64,000 bases of DNA from Spirochaetota bacterium (lineage in GTDB: Bacteria > Spirochaetota > UBA4802 > JAFGJZ01). Below are positions 19,746 to 29,705 of the stretch, in pieces (position 1 is the stretch's first letter; each line of letters starts with the position of its first letter). A program made the position numbers and the translations under genes. A model generated the notes under the pieces. It saw nothing but the letters and a program-made list of their open reading frames with translations. It made no database searches and was not told where the DNA came from. The DNA lies in assembly GCA_016934935.1 (NCBI GenBank), contig JAFGRW010000106.1, positions 124,001-188,000 of the forward strand. Direction: 5' to 3'.

Positions 19746-21439
19746 CAAGAGAAGAATTTGCACAACTATGTCTCAAAAAAACGGTTATTCTTGATGGCTC
19801 AACCGGAATTGAGTTAATACGTCGAGAAATGAAGGTTACAGGATCGATAGAGTCATCTATTCTTGATTCTCCAGACATGCTAAACGAGCTTCAAAGGCAA
19901 TACTGTGAGGCCGGAGCAGATATTATACTCACACCTACGTTGGGTGCCAATCGTGTGAAATTACAGGAGTACTCCTTTGATGGATCAGTAAGAGAGTTGA
20001 ATCGCGAACTGGCGTCTCTGTCACTAAAAACAGCATCCAGCTTCTCGACAGAAGTCTTTGGCAATATATCATCGACCGGACGTTTTATTGAACCTTTTGG
20101 AGACCTTCTTTTTGATGATGCAGTGGATTACTTTCGTGAACAAGCAGAAGGTCTGCTCGAAGCTGGTGTAAACGGTTTTTTTATAGAGACTATGATAGAC
20201 CTTCAGGAGGCAAGGGCTGCGCTTATCGCAGTTAGAGAACTATGCGAATTGCCCGCCGTTGTATGCCTGAGTTTTGATAAAGAGGGTTATACCCTTAATG
20301 GCAGTTCGCCCCGGAGTGCAGTTGTTTCACTTCAGAGTCTTGGTGCCGATGCGGTTGGATGTAACTGCTCAACCGGCCCTGCCGAAATGATCCCGATTAT
20401 TCAAAAGATGGCAACTTGTACAAAACTGCCTCTTGTTGTTAAACCTAATGCCGGGTTGCCGAGCCTTAAAAGCGGTAAAACTGTATATTCAATGGATAAG
20501 AATGAGTTTTTAAGTTATATACCCAATTTTCACAAATCAGGAGTTTCCCTTATTGGAGGCTGCTGCGGAACTGATCCTGGATTTATCAATGATATTGCTG
20601 TCCAATGGAGCAATAAGGTACCTTTAAAAAGAGAATCTTTTATGGCGTCTGCTATAGCATCTCACCGTACTATAACCCAATTCGGAGCCGGTAATTTTAC
20701 ACTAATTGGAGAACGAATTAATCCAACCGGCAAGAAAGATTTTCAAAAACAGCTCAGAGAAAAAGACTTAACTACGATTGAAATTTTTGCGAGTGAACAG
20801 CAGGAATTCGGCGCAAATGTTCTTGATGTGAATATGGGACTTTCGGGAATTGATGAGCGTGAGATGATGTTAAAAACAATTTCACTACTAAGCCGTATAT
20901 CTCCTTTACCGTTGTGTATCGATAGTACCCGACCTGAAGTAATAGAAAGTGCCCTGAAACTATATCCGGGACGTGCACTTGTAAATTCAATTTCCGGTGA
21001 AAAAGATAGGCTTGAGATTACGCTCCCTATAGCCGCGAAATATGGAGCCATGCTTATTATTTTACCTCTGGATGATAACGGCATACCGGCAACTTTTGAA
21101 GCGAGGGTACAAGTTATAAGAAAAATAATCGATGAAGCTTCTAAATACGGTTATACAACCGATGATATGGTAATAGACGGTCTTGTTATGACAATCAGTT
21201 CCGATCAGAAAGCCGCAAAAACAACACTGGATCTGATTAACTGGTGTGCTGACAACGGGATTAACAGTGTATGCGGTTTATCAAATGTTTCATTCGGTTT
21301 GCCACAACGTGATATAGTCAACAGTGCTTTTTTGGCTTTGGGCGCGCAAAGGGGTTTGACTTCAGCAATTGCGAATCCTTCCAGCGAAAGATTGCGTAAA
21401 ATTATCAGTTCTATCAACAGGAAGGGGTGCCGTATATGA
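19742..21439 (+). CDS. metH: Methionine synthase-like protein A: homocysteine-binding + pterin-binding domains, no cobalamin domain
   Basis: LDGSTGIELIRR, VGCNCSTGPAEM and IGGCCGTDPG (Zn Cys ligands), then pterin-binding (IGERINPTGKKDFQ, DVNMG, CIDSTRPEVIESALKLYPGRALVNSISGE). Confidence 0.92.
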   Translation: MTREEFAQLCLKKTVILDGSTGIELIRREMKVTGSIESSILDSPDMLNELQRQYCEAGADIILTPTLGANRVKLQEYSFDGSVRELNRELASLSLKTASSFSTEVFGNISSTGRFIEPFGDLLFDDAVDYFREQAEGLLEAGVNGFFIETMIDLQEARAALIAVRELCELPAVVCLSFDKEGYTLNGSSPRSAVVSLQSLGADAVGCNCSTGPAEMIPIIQKMATCTKLPLVVKPNAGLPSLKSGKTVYSMDKNEFLSYIPNFHKSGVSLIGGCCGTDPGFINDIAVQWSNKVPLKRESFMASAIASHRTITQFGAGNFTLIGERINPTGKKDFQKQLREKDLTTIEIFASEQQEFGANVLDVNMGLSGIDEREMMLKTISLLSRISPLPLCIDSTRPEVIESALKLYPGRALVNSISGEKDRLEITLPIAAKYGAMLIILPLDDNGIPATFEARVQVIRKIIDEASKYGYTTDDMVIDGLVMTISSDQKAAKTTLDLINWCADNGINSVCGLSNVSFGLPQRDIVNSAFLALGAQRGLTSAIANPSSERLRKIISSINRKGCRI

Positions 21440-23580
21440 ATATATTAAATCAACTTTTGAATAATAACGGAATCCTTATCCTTGATGGAGCGACCGGAAC
21501 AGAACTGTCAGAACGCGGTATGCCTTCAGGAGTCTCTCCTGAACTTTGGGTTCTTGAGAACCCATCATCGATCAGGTCTGTACAGGATGACTATTTCAAT
21601 GCCGGAAGCGATATTGTTTACAGCTGTACTTTCGGCGGCAACAGAATAAAACTCGCTCAATATACAGATGATCTTTCAGCCGTTTTCGATATAAATCGTA
21701 AATTGGCTGCTATATCCAAAGAAAATTCTTCGGGTGGTCTTGTTTTCGGAGATATGGCTCCAACTGGAAAATTTATTGAACCATTTGGAGAACTTGCTTT
21801 TTCCGAGGCTGTTGACGTATACCGTGAGCAGGCAGCCGGGCTATGCGCGGGCGGAGTAGACGGTATTGTTATCGAAACGATGATGGACCTTCAGGAAACA
21901 AGAGCAGCGCTTCTTGGTGCCAAAGAGGCCGCAGGTGAACGTCCGGTTGTAGTTACCATGACTTTTGATGCAGATGGTTATACATTAAACGGAACTCATA
22001 TTCTTTCCGCTCTGTCTATTATTCAGTCACTTGGAGCCGATGCTTTCGGATGTAACTGTTCAACCGGTCCGGCCGAAATGCTTGAGTTAATAAAAATCAT
22101 TTCTCCATACTCCCGTATACCCTTGATGGCCAAACCAAATGCAGGGCTGCCTAAACTGATAGACGGCAAAACAGTATTTACCATGGGTGCAGAAGAGTTT
22201 TCTTCATACTCAAGGCAGTTTATTGATGCTGGAGTCAGCATAATCGGTGGATGTTGCGGAACAACACCCGGGCATATTGAGAAGGTAAAACAGGCTTTAG
22301 ATAACTATAAACCGTCAGCCAGGTCTGAAAAAAAATCATTTGTTATCGGAACAGTTAAGGATGCTCAGGTTTCCTCTGCAGATGATCCTCTATTATTGAT
22401 CAATACAGAATCAGGCGATAAGTATCGTAAATGCAGCGCTGATGAGCTTAGAGATTCTCTTGTCGAATTCTGTATACATAATAGCTACATACCAGTGATA
22501 AGATATGATAACGAAGCAAATCTTTCAGTAACTCTGAATATCTATCCGGGACGCGCACTGATTGCTGTAAAAAATCAGAACGAATTTCAGACTGTTTTGC
22601 CTCTGGCAAATAAATTCGGTGCAGTAATATTCGCTGATGGATTTTCTCCGGAAAATGGATCTGACTCTGAATGTTTAACTGATATTATTGTATGCTGCAA
22701 TGACATAAAAAACGAAAATTATATTTATGCATTTAACTTATCCGCCATTGAGCATGAAAATGACAGGCTATTTGAAATATCAATGCTTTACAAGAATGAG
22801 ATACCTGTTTTGGCGGGAAATCCGTCAGATGATCTTTGTGACTTTATTGTTGCCTATGACGCTTTAACCGGTCGTGACAAAAAACTTGAGAATCTTATGA
22901 GCAGGCTTCATCAGTCTGAAAGTAAACCCGCATCTGATAGTGATGTCGAAGATAAAGATCCGGTTTACATGGCAGTTCTAAAAGGGCGTGATAATGTAAT
23001 AGAAAATGCCATTAATGACTCACTTAAAAACGGTACCGCACCGGGTAAAATTGTCGATGAATACCTGATACCTGCAATTAATGTCGTTGGCGATCTTTAC
23101 GAAAAGAAAGAATATTTTTTACCTCAGCTTATCATGAGTGCCGATACGATGCGCAAAGGTTTTCAAATTCTGGAGCCGCTTCTTGCAGCCGAGAACAGTT
23201 CGAAAAGCAAGGACGGTCTGGTGGTCATTGCTACCGTTAAAGGTGACATCCATGATATAGGCAAGAACATTGTTGCTCTTATGCTTCGTAACTATAATTT
23301 CGACGTAATAGACCTTGGAAAAGATATAGACGACAAAACTATTGTAGATGCCGCAATTGCAAATAAAGCCGATATTATTGCACTCTCTGCTCTTATGACA
23401 ACAACCATGGTGCAGATGAAAACTGTTGTAGAAACCGCGGTAAAAGCAGGATGCAAGGCCAGGATCATAATCGGAGGCGCCGTGGTTGATCAGAACTACT
23501 GTAACGAGATAGGTGCCGATGGTTACTCTTCAGACGCGATGGAAGCAGTAAAACTTGCTCAACGATTAATACAGGTGTAG
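21427..23580 (+). CDS. metH: Methionine synthase-like protein B: homocysteine-binding + degenerate pterin-like region + cobalamin-binding domain
   Basis: FGCNCSTGPAEM and IGGCCGTTPG retained; C-terminal B12 cap/fold (GDIHDIGKNIVALML, IIIGGAVVDQ); the middle contains LNIYPGRALIAVKNQNEFQTVLPLANKFGAVIF. Confidence 0.92.
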   Translation: MPYMNILNQLLNNNGILILDGATGTELSERGMPSGVSPELWVLENPSSIRSVQDDYFNAGSDIVYSCTFGGNRIKLAQYTDDLSAVFDINRKLAAISKENSSGGLVFGDMAPTGKFIEPFGELAFSEAVDVYREQAAGLCAGGVDGIVIETMMDLQETRAALLGAKEAAGERPVVVTMTFDADGYTLNGTHILSALSIIQSLGADAFGCNCSTGPAEMLELIKIISPYSRIPLMAKPNAGLPKLIDGKTVFTMGAEEFSSYSRQFIDAGVSIIGGCCGTTPGHIEKVKQALDNYKPSARSEKKSFVIGTVKDAQVSSADDPLLLINTESGDKYRKCSADELRDSLVEFCIHNSYIPVIRYDNEANLSVTLNIYPGRALIAVKNQNEFQTVLPLANKFGAVIFADGFSPENGSDSECLTDIIVCCNDIKNENYIYAFNLSAIEHENDRLFEISMLYKNEIPVLAGNPSDDLCDFIVAYDALTGRDKKLENLMSRLHQSESKPASDSDVEDKDPVYMAVLKGRDNVIENAINDSLKNGTAPGKIVDEYLIPAINVVGDLYEKKEYFLPQLIMSADTMRKGFQILEPLLAAENSSKSKDGLVVIATVKGDIHDIGKNIVALMLRNYNFDVIDLGKDIDDKTIVDAAIANKADIIALSALMTTTMVQMKTVVETAVKAGCKARIIIGGAVVDQNYCNEIGADGYSSDAMEAVKLAQRLIQV

Positions 23581-23582
23581 AT

Positions 23583-24320
23583 CTATCCATTGTTTTTTGA
23601 AGCTTCATATAACAGAATTGAAGCAGCAACAGAAGCGTTTAATGAGCTTACCTTGCCCGTAAGCTCTATTCGAACGACCAGGTCACATTTTTTTTCTGTT
23701 AAATCACGCATACCGGTTCCTTCACTTCCGATTACGATAGCGAGTGGTGAGTATTCAGATATTTTTGACATGTTTTCCTGACCTTTATCTGATGACCCAA
23801 TAATCCAAAAACCCTTATCTTTTAGTAAATCAATTGTACGTGCAAGGTTAGTTACTTTCATTAATGGCATATAGGCGCTTGCTCCGGCAGAACTCTTTAT
23901 AACCGTGGATGTAACTGACGCGCTATTATCCTTTGTGATTATTACCCCTTTACAGCCAAATGCCTCGGCAGACCTGATTATGGCTCCAATATTGTGCGGA
24001 TCAGTGAGTTGATCCAGAACAAGAACAGTTCCCTTGTTTGAAGCAATAGCCTCAAGTTGATTCTCTTCAAATTCGGGGTACAGAGGACAGTTTATCAGTG
24101 CAATTCCCTGATGATTTTTATCACCACCGCACAACTTCTCCAGGCGATCCTTGTCAGCTCTTTCTGATCTGACACCTCTTTTTTTAGAGAGTGATATTAT
24201 TTCGGTAAGTGAATTCTCTTTTATACCAGATGCAATCAAAAGAGTAGCAGATGATGTGACCAGACCTGAACGCATATACTCAAAAACTGGAATTCTTCCA
24301 AAAACTATACCGTTTTCCAT
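23583..24320 (-). CDS. rlmB: 23S rRNA (guanosine-2'-O-)-methyltransferase RlmB / TrmH family
   Basis: LDQLTDPHNIGAIIRSAEAFG, IVIGSEGTGM, VRIELTGKVSSLNASVAASILLYE (SPOUT motifs). Confidence 0.94.
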   Translation of the reverse strand: MENGIVFGRIPVFEYMRSGLVTSSATLLIASGIKENSLTEIISLSKKRGVRSERADKDRLEKLCGGDKNHQGIALINCPLYPEFEENQLEAIASNKGTVLVLDQLTDPHNIGAIIRSAEAFGCKGVIITKDNSASVTSTVIKSSAGASAYMPLMKVTNLARTIDLLKDKGFWIIGSSDKGQENMSKISEYSPLAIVIGSEGTGMRDLTEKKCDLVVRIELTGKVSSLNASVAASILLYEASKNNG

Positions 24321-25729
24321 CGTGTACCTTCCTTGGAGTCTTCCAGAACAACTCCCTTATCCAAAAGAAGATCTCTTATCCGGTCGGCTTCATCCCAGTT
24401 TTTATCTTTTTTTGCGTTATCTCTTTTTATTATATAATCTTCTATGTCCTGCTCGGAAAGTGATACCTTCTTCTCTTCTTTGAAGAAAATAATACCTAAA
24501 ACAGAATCTATTTTTTGAAGACACTCAAGAATTATCCTGCTTTCTTCAAGGGTAAAATTGCTTTCTGTATAATACTTGTTAAAATCGGTTATAGCTTCAA
24601 AAAAATGCCCCAAAGCTCCAGATACATTTAGATCATTATCAAGAGATGACGTAAAATCATTTATAAGCTTATCTATTCGATCCTTAATTAGTTCACGAAT
24701 TTCACCGCTCTTTTGGGATTTTTCACAATTAAGAACAAGATTATCAATTCTAGAAAGTGGTTGAGAGGCATTCTTAAGATTATCAAGCGTAAAGTTAAAC
24801 TGTTTACGGTAGTGAGCTGTTAATAGAAGGTAACGTATGGCACGTGATGAAAAGCCTTGTTCGATAAGGTCATTTAATGTATAGAAATTTCCTTTGGATT
24901 TTGACATCTTGCTGTTATCTACAAGTAGATGCTCCGCATGAAGCCAGTATCTTACAAATGGTTCATCGAAAGCTGCTTCACTCTGTGCAATCTCATTCTC
25001 ATGATGAGGGAACACAAGATCGACACCTCCGGTATGAATATCTATTGTGGTATTATATATTTTCCGTATCATAGCCGAGCACTCGATATGCCATCCCGGA
25101 CGTCCATAACCAAGATCAATCTGCCATCCCGGCTCTTCTTTTGAGATCTCTTTCCAGAGAGCAAAATCCCTGATGTCATCCTTATGGTACTCGTCAGTAT
25201 CGTACCTTGTACCCGACTTGATTGATTCGGGATCAATTTTGCTTAATTTGCCATAATCAGAATATTTGGAAATACTAAAATAGATTGAGTTATTATCTTT
25301 ATAAACCAGACCTTTTTTTTCAAGTCGGTTAATGATTTCATTCATCGCATCAATAGAATCCGTAGCGCGCGGGTAGTGTTCAAATTCTTCAATATTTAAT
25401 TTTTTTAAATCTTCAAAAAATATATCTGTAAATCTTGCAGTATATTCTTTAAGGGAAACTCCCTCTGAAAGAGCGCCTTTAATTGTTTTATCGTCAACAT
25501 CGGTAATGTTCATGGTATGGTTAACTTTAAAACCTCTAAATTTCAAGAAACGTCTTAAAATATCATTAAAAAGAAAAGTTCTAAAGTTCCCTATATGAGC
25601 AAATCCGTAAACAGTTGGGCCACAAGAATAAATTGAAACTGGAGGGTAATCATTAATTGACTCTTTTTTCTCTCCTCCCGGAATAAATTCCTCTATTTTT
25701 TTACTCATTGTATTATAGAATTTTACCAT
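24305..25729 (-). CDS. cysS: Cysteinyl-tRNA synthetase
   Basis: YSCGPTVYGFAHIGNFRTFLF, DVDDKTI, KMSKSKGNFYTL. Likely start at MVKFYNT (25729); ORF track extends to 25762. Confidence 0.96.
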   Translation of the reverse strand: MVKFYNTMSKKIEEFIPGGEKKESINDYPPVSIYSCGPTVYGFAHIGNFRTFLFNDILRRFLKFRGFKVNHTMNITDVDDKTIKGALSEGVSLKEYTARFTDIFFEDLKKLNIEEFEHYPRATDSIDAMNEIINRLEKKGLVYKDNNSIYFSISKYSDYGKLSKIDPESIKSGTRYDTDEYHKDDIRDFALWKEISKEEPGWQIDLGYGRPGWHIECSAMIRKIYNTTIDIHTGGVDLVFPHHENEIAQSEAAFDEPFVRYWLHAEHLLVDNSKMSKSKGNFYTLNDLIEQGFSSRAIRYLLLTAHYRKQFNFTLDNLKNASQPLSRIDNLVLNCEKSQKSGEIRELIKDRIDKLINDFTSSLDNDLNVSGALGHFFEAITDFNKYYTESNFTLEESRIILECLQKIDSVLGIIFFKEEKKVSLSEQDIEDYIIKRDNAKKDKNWDEADRIRDLLLDKGVVLEDSKEGTRWKTV

Positions 25730-25831
25730 TTTGAACCCTCCGGAAAAACTTAAAAAAGACATCTGATAACACTAATCTATAAAATGATATAGAATTGGTT
25801 TCGGCTAAAAAAAATTTGTTAGAATTGTATA

Positions 25832-25852
25832 TTTGTTATGAATCATAACAAA
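25832..25852. promoter_or_regulatory. Perfect 21-nt palindrome TTTGTTATGA-A-TCATAACAAA, operator-like
   Basis: 10-bp perfect inverted repeat with 1-nt centre, about 100 nt upstream of cysS; no U tract. Confidence 0.45.
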
Positions 25853-25912
25853 AATGTTGCGGTACATGATTATGTCAAACAGTTTTGTCTTAATTGGTTA
25901 ATCAGGTTATTA

Positions 25913-26419
25913 TTAAGATAATATTTCGTTTCCGTCATTATCCAATATTATTTCGACCGTGTCTGTATACTGATCGACGATTGTTTGAGAGGAAGAGGTC
26001 TGATTTGTGCCGGCAGGACGGGAAGCGAGATTTATTTCACCGTATTTATATCGTTTTTTTACTATTCTAAAATCGATATTATGCTCTCGTAATAGATTTT
26101 CAAGTAGTTTTATATAACCTAACAGAATTTTAATTTTTTCGTTTTTCCTTTTCAAAGCCTTGTTCATCTGTTTCGTTATTGAAAGTAGAATGTTTTCTCT
26201 GTTTTTTAATCTTTTTTTCAATTTTTTGATAATCTGATCAGTTTTGCCATCGACCGAGACCAGCTCTACATGAGCGTAAATCTTGTTGTCATTCCCGTTT
26301 TGGCGGGAAGCTTGTATGAAATTCTTTATCCGTTTATCTGACAAAATATGAGAAGGAAGTGTCTTTTCCCACTCAGTTTCGTTAACGGTTAATGTCTCTA
26401 TGGCTTTGGTTGTATCCAT
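25913..26419 (-). CDS. Hypothetical protein, 168 aa, Lys-rich coiled-coil region
   Basis: Isolated ORF; no family recognised. Confidence 0.75.
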   Translation of the reverse strand: MDTTKAIETLTVNETEWEKTLPSHILSDKRIKNFIQASRQNGNDNKIYAHVELVSVDGKTDQIIKKLKKRLKNRENILLSITKQMNKALKRKNEKIKILLGYIKLLENLLREHNIDFRIVKKRYKYGEINLASRPAGTNQTSSSQTIVDQYTDTVEIILDNDGNEILS

Positions 26420-26787
26420 TATATTACAATCACTTTCTTTATTTGAGCTCGTTTCAAGGAATAAATAATGCTAAAATAGTAAAATAATTCATCCAAATAA
26501 CACGGATAATTGGTTTTATTAACCGTATCAACTATTTATAAAATAGATATACTGTTATTATTGTCGGATTTTATTATAACATAATTTACCCAAAAGATTT
26601 ATGGTATCTTGTATTTTACCATTAAATATTGAAAAAAGATAATTAGCCGATTCGAATACAGAAGTTAGATTATATTAGTTCTTGACTTAACAACATTTAA
26701 AAATAAATACTAAATTGAGCTTTATAAGCCGGACCCTACATATTCTTAATAGTCTGAATTATTTCGTACTTTGATAGGCAAGTTATT

Positions 26788-28065
26788 ATGTATACAGTTT
26801 TGCACATTGACAACAGCCATTTTTTCAATAAAATTGTGCGTTCATGTATCGAGAAAATTGGATTAACTTGTATAACCTCTAACGACATCTCTGAAGCTGT
26901 TGAAAAGCTTGAAAATAATCATATCGATCTTATTATAACGGCTCTTGAAATCCGTGGCGGTGGAGGTGAGTACCTGATAAGACAGTTAAACAGTGGAAAA
27001 TTTCGCAATATCCCTGTAATTGTTATGACCTCAAACGACTCCATGAGTACTCGTATTAAGATGTTTAAACTGGGAGTAGTCGATTATATATCCAAAGACC
27101 AGACCTTCGCGGGGGCTCTATCAGGATTTTTAAATAAACTCACCGAAAAAAATCGTTCCAGATCTCTTCTTAAAAAGTTATCCTTTGCTGTTCTTGATGA
27201 TTCTAAAACGCAACTTCAGGTAATTAGCAATATTATGTCTCTTAACAAGATTGAAAATGTCTCTTTTTTTTCTAAAGGAGGTGACTTGCTTAAATCAAAT
27301 AACAGGTTTCATATATATTTTGTCGATCTTGTATTGCCTGATATTTCAGGGGAACAGGCTATTCTTCAAATTCGTAAAAAATACCCGGAATCCTTGATTA
27401 TTGCCGTTTCCGGAATTGATAACTATAAAGTTGTATCAAACGTGCTTCTTTCGGGAGCGGATGATTATATTCTAAAACCCTTTAACTCAAGTATATTTAT
27501 GGCCAGACTCGTCTCAAATGTCAGGGTATTTCAACTTGTACAGGATTTAAAAAAGAAAAATCAGGAGCTGGAAGAGAGCCTTATTACTGATCCTTTAACA
27601 GGACTTTACAATCATCGCTTTATTTACAGCAGACTTCAGGATATTATCAGTAAAAAAACATCACCTTTCTCTTTTGTTTTCTTCAGTGTTGATAACTTTA
27701 ATAATGTTAACGACACCTATGGTCATAGTCAAGGTGATAAAGTTCTTTGTAAAATTTCCGATGTATTGTTAGGTGAAATTGAAGATAGATCATGTATAGG
27801 AAGATATGGAGGCGTAGAGTTTATTGTTCTTTTTCCGGGCATGACAGTAGATAAAGCATTTCCCGTTGCAGAAAAAATCCGCCAGAGGGTAAATCGAATC
27901 ACAGTAAATAACGCAAGAATATCTGTTAGTGGTGGTCTTTGCCAGAACGAAGGTGAAGAGAGGGCGGAAGATCTTATACGAAAGGCAGATTCGCTTTTGT
28001 TTAACGCAAAGCATAACGGTAAAAACCGAATAGAAAAAAGTTTTGACTGGCAATCCTATTTATAA
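26788..28065 (+). CDS. Response regulator with two REC domains and a C-terminal GGDEF-like domain (PleD-like architecture)
   Basis: REC1 (VLHIDNSHF...), REC2 (AVLDDSKTQ...IYFVDLVLPDISG), then DPLTGLYNHRF and RYGGVEFIVLFPG. Confidence 0.92.
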   Translation: MYTVLHIDNSHFFNKIVRSCIEKIGLTCITSNDISEAVEKLENNHIDLIITALEIRGGGGEYLIRQLNSGKFRNIPVIVMTSNDSMSTRIKMFKLGVVDYISKDQTFAGALSGFLNKLTEKNRSRSLLKKLSFAVLDDSKTQLQVISNIMSLNKIENVSFFSKGGDLLKSNNRFHIYFVDLVLPDISGEQAILQIRKKYPESLIIAVSGIDNYKVVSNVLLSGADDYILKPFNSSIFMARLVSNVRVFQLVQDLKKKNQELEESLITDPLTGLYNHRFIYSRLQDIISKKTSPFSFVFFSVDNFNNVNDTYGHSQGDKVLCKISDVLLGEIEDRSCIGRYGGVEFIVLFPGMTVDKAFPVAEKIRQRVNRITVNNARISVSGGLCQNEGEERAEDLIRKADSLLFNAKHNGKNRIEKSFDWQSYL

Positions 28066-29516
28066 AGAGAGTTTAGTCCTTTCATGCCTTCAATAACAGT
28101 ATCGTAACTGTTTTTTGCATTCCAGAAAATATATCCTTCTGATTTGGTATCAATGCTGGCCTTTATTTGCTCCTGTATATAAGAAGCATTATAATTCGAT
28201 ACTCTCCAACCAAATGCCTGAAGCCAGGGACGAACCATTGTTTTACCAGACTGTTTTTTAACTCTTGTTACACCTTCCGAAATAAAGTAGTAAGGAGAAT
28301 CACCGGGTTTCGCAATACCTCTGAAATTATTGTTAAAATGAGACGGATAAAGCATTGGGCATATAATATCACAATATTGCGAAAGCTTGGCAATGTCTTG
28401 TCCTGTACTTTTTATATCCCCCTCATACCCCCAGGCGACTACTCCAAAAATATCGATAGATACCAGCACATCCATTTTTTTTAAACGTGAGTAGGCTTTA
28501 TTCAAAAAACCTGTAATAGTATCTGTTCTTGACATGATACCGTTGTGATTAGCATATATTGCGTTTAGACTTTCTTTTTCAGTCGGGAAACGTATATAAT
28601 CAAATTGAATTTCGTCAACACCATATGAGGCGGCCTCTTCTGCTACACGAATAGTATAGTCCTGTACTTCATTGTTTGTCGGATCAAGCCATATTTCACC
28701 TTTGCCATGGTTCCAGATCGATCCGTCTGTATTTCGTATAGCCCAGTCCGGGCGGTTTCTTGTCATATGCATGTCTCTAAAACAGCTGATACGGGCAATA
28801 ACATATATTCCGTTTTCTTTAAGCAGACGAATCATTTTTGTTATATCGTCTGTTCCACGATATTTATGAGAGTCATACTCTATAACTTCCTTAACCCTGC
28901 TTTTATAACTAAAAAATCCGGGTACATCCTTAACATCAAAAACAACAGAATTAATTCCTGCTGTTTTATAATCTTTAATCAATTGTTTAACCATCTTCGC
29001 AGAGTTTATTGATTTAGAAGAGAAATAGACCGAGCGGGCAAAGGTGTCACGATTGGCATTATTAAAAACGTTGTAAACCATTGGTTTTTCGATGTTAGGA
29101 ACAAGGTATGTATTACCTTTGATCAGCATATCGGTTTTTAATTCATTAATAGCTATAAATGATTTTAAATAATTATGACTACGGTAATATTTTGTATACC
29201 TGATAGAGTCGTCAGCGAATTGTGTTAGTGTTGTATCATTTTCAGGAGTGAAGGTCAGCAGATGTCCTGAATAACTATAACCATCAGGAAGATTTTTAAA
29301 AAAAGGTATATAATCTCTATTTATTTCTCCTCCCGTTTTTAGAACAGGTCTTTCGTAAAAATACATTGCAACAGAATTGCGAACAGTGTCAATTCTGTCA
29401 CTTAAAACCGAAGGATCATAAAGTTTAAGAGAAATGGCGGATATAGAAAAAACTGTTAGTAATAGAACAATTATTGTCTTGAAAAAAAGAAGTAATCTCA
29501 TTTTATGAACCTTCAC
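28056..29516 (-). CDS. Putative glycoside hydrolase (DUF4015 family)
   Basis: VVFDVKDVPGFFSY, VIARISCFRD, EIQFDYIRFPTE, DIFGVVAWG; N-terminal TM/signal segment. Confidence 0.88.
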   Translation of the reverse strand: MKVHKMRLLLFFKTIIVLLLTVFSISAISLKLYDPSVLSDRIDTVRNSVAMYFYERPVLKTGGEINRDYIPFFKNLPDGYSYSGHLLTFTPENDTTLTQFADDSIRYTKYYRSHNYLKSFIAINELKTDMLIKGNTYLVPNIEKPMVYNVFNNANRDTFARSVYFSSKSINSAKMVKQLIKDYKTAGINSVVFDVKDVPGFFSYKSRVKEVIEYDSHKYRGTDDITKMIRLLKENGIYVIARISCFRDMHMTRNRPDWAIRNTDGSIWNHGKGEIWLDPTNNEVQDYTIRVAEEAASYGVDEIQFDYIRFPTEKESLNAIYANHNGIMSRTDTITGFLNKAYSRLKKMDVLVSIDIFGVVAWGYEGDIKSTGQDIAKLSQYCDIICPMLYPSHFNNNFRGIAKPGDSPYYFISEGVTRVKKQSGKTMVRPWLQAFGWRVSNYNASYIQEQIKASIDTKSEGYIFWNAKNSYDTVIEGMKGLNSLYK

Positions 29517-29557
29517 AGAGGCGGATTTAACGTTTTAGAAACCGTCAGAAAACATTA

Positions 29558-29643
29558 GGGAACTTCGAAAAATTACCATGTTCCAGAGGGCAACATGGTT
29601 TAAGTGCCTATCCTAAAGGAATTTTTCGCAAGTTCCTTGTTGA
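29558..29643 (+). repeat. 86-nt interspersed MITE/REP-like palindromic element, copy 1
   Basis: GGAACTTCGAAAAATT...AATTTTTCGCAAGTTCC terminal inverted repeats; ungapped match to the reverse complement of 33040-33125 (about 14 mismatches in 86, hand count). Confidence 0.85.
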
Positions 29644-29705
29644 TAAGTTAATTTTTAGAGATTGCCATTAGTTTTCCTATTAACAATATCGGATAAAGAC
29701 CATAT

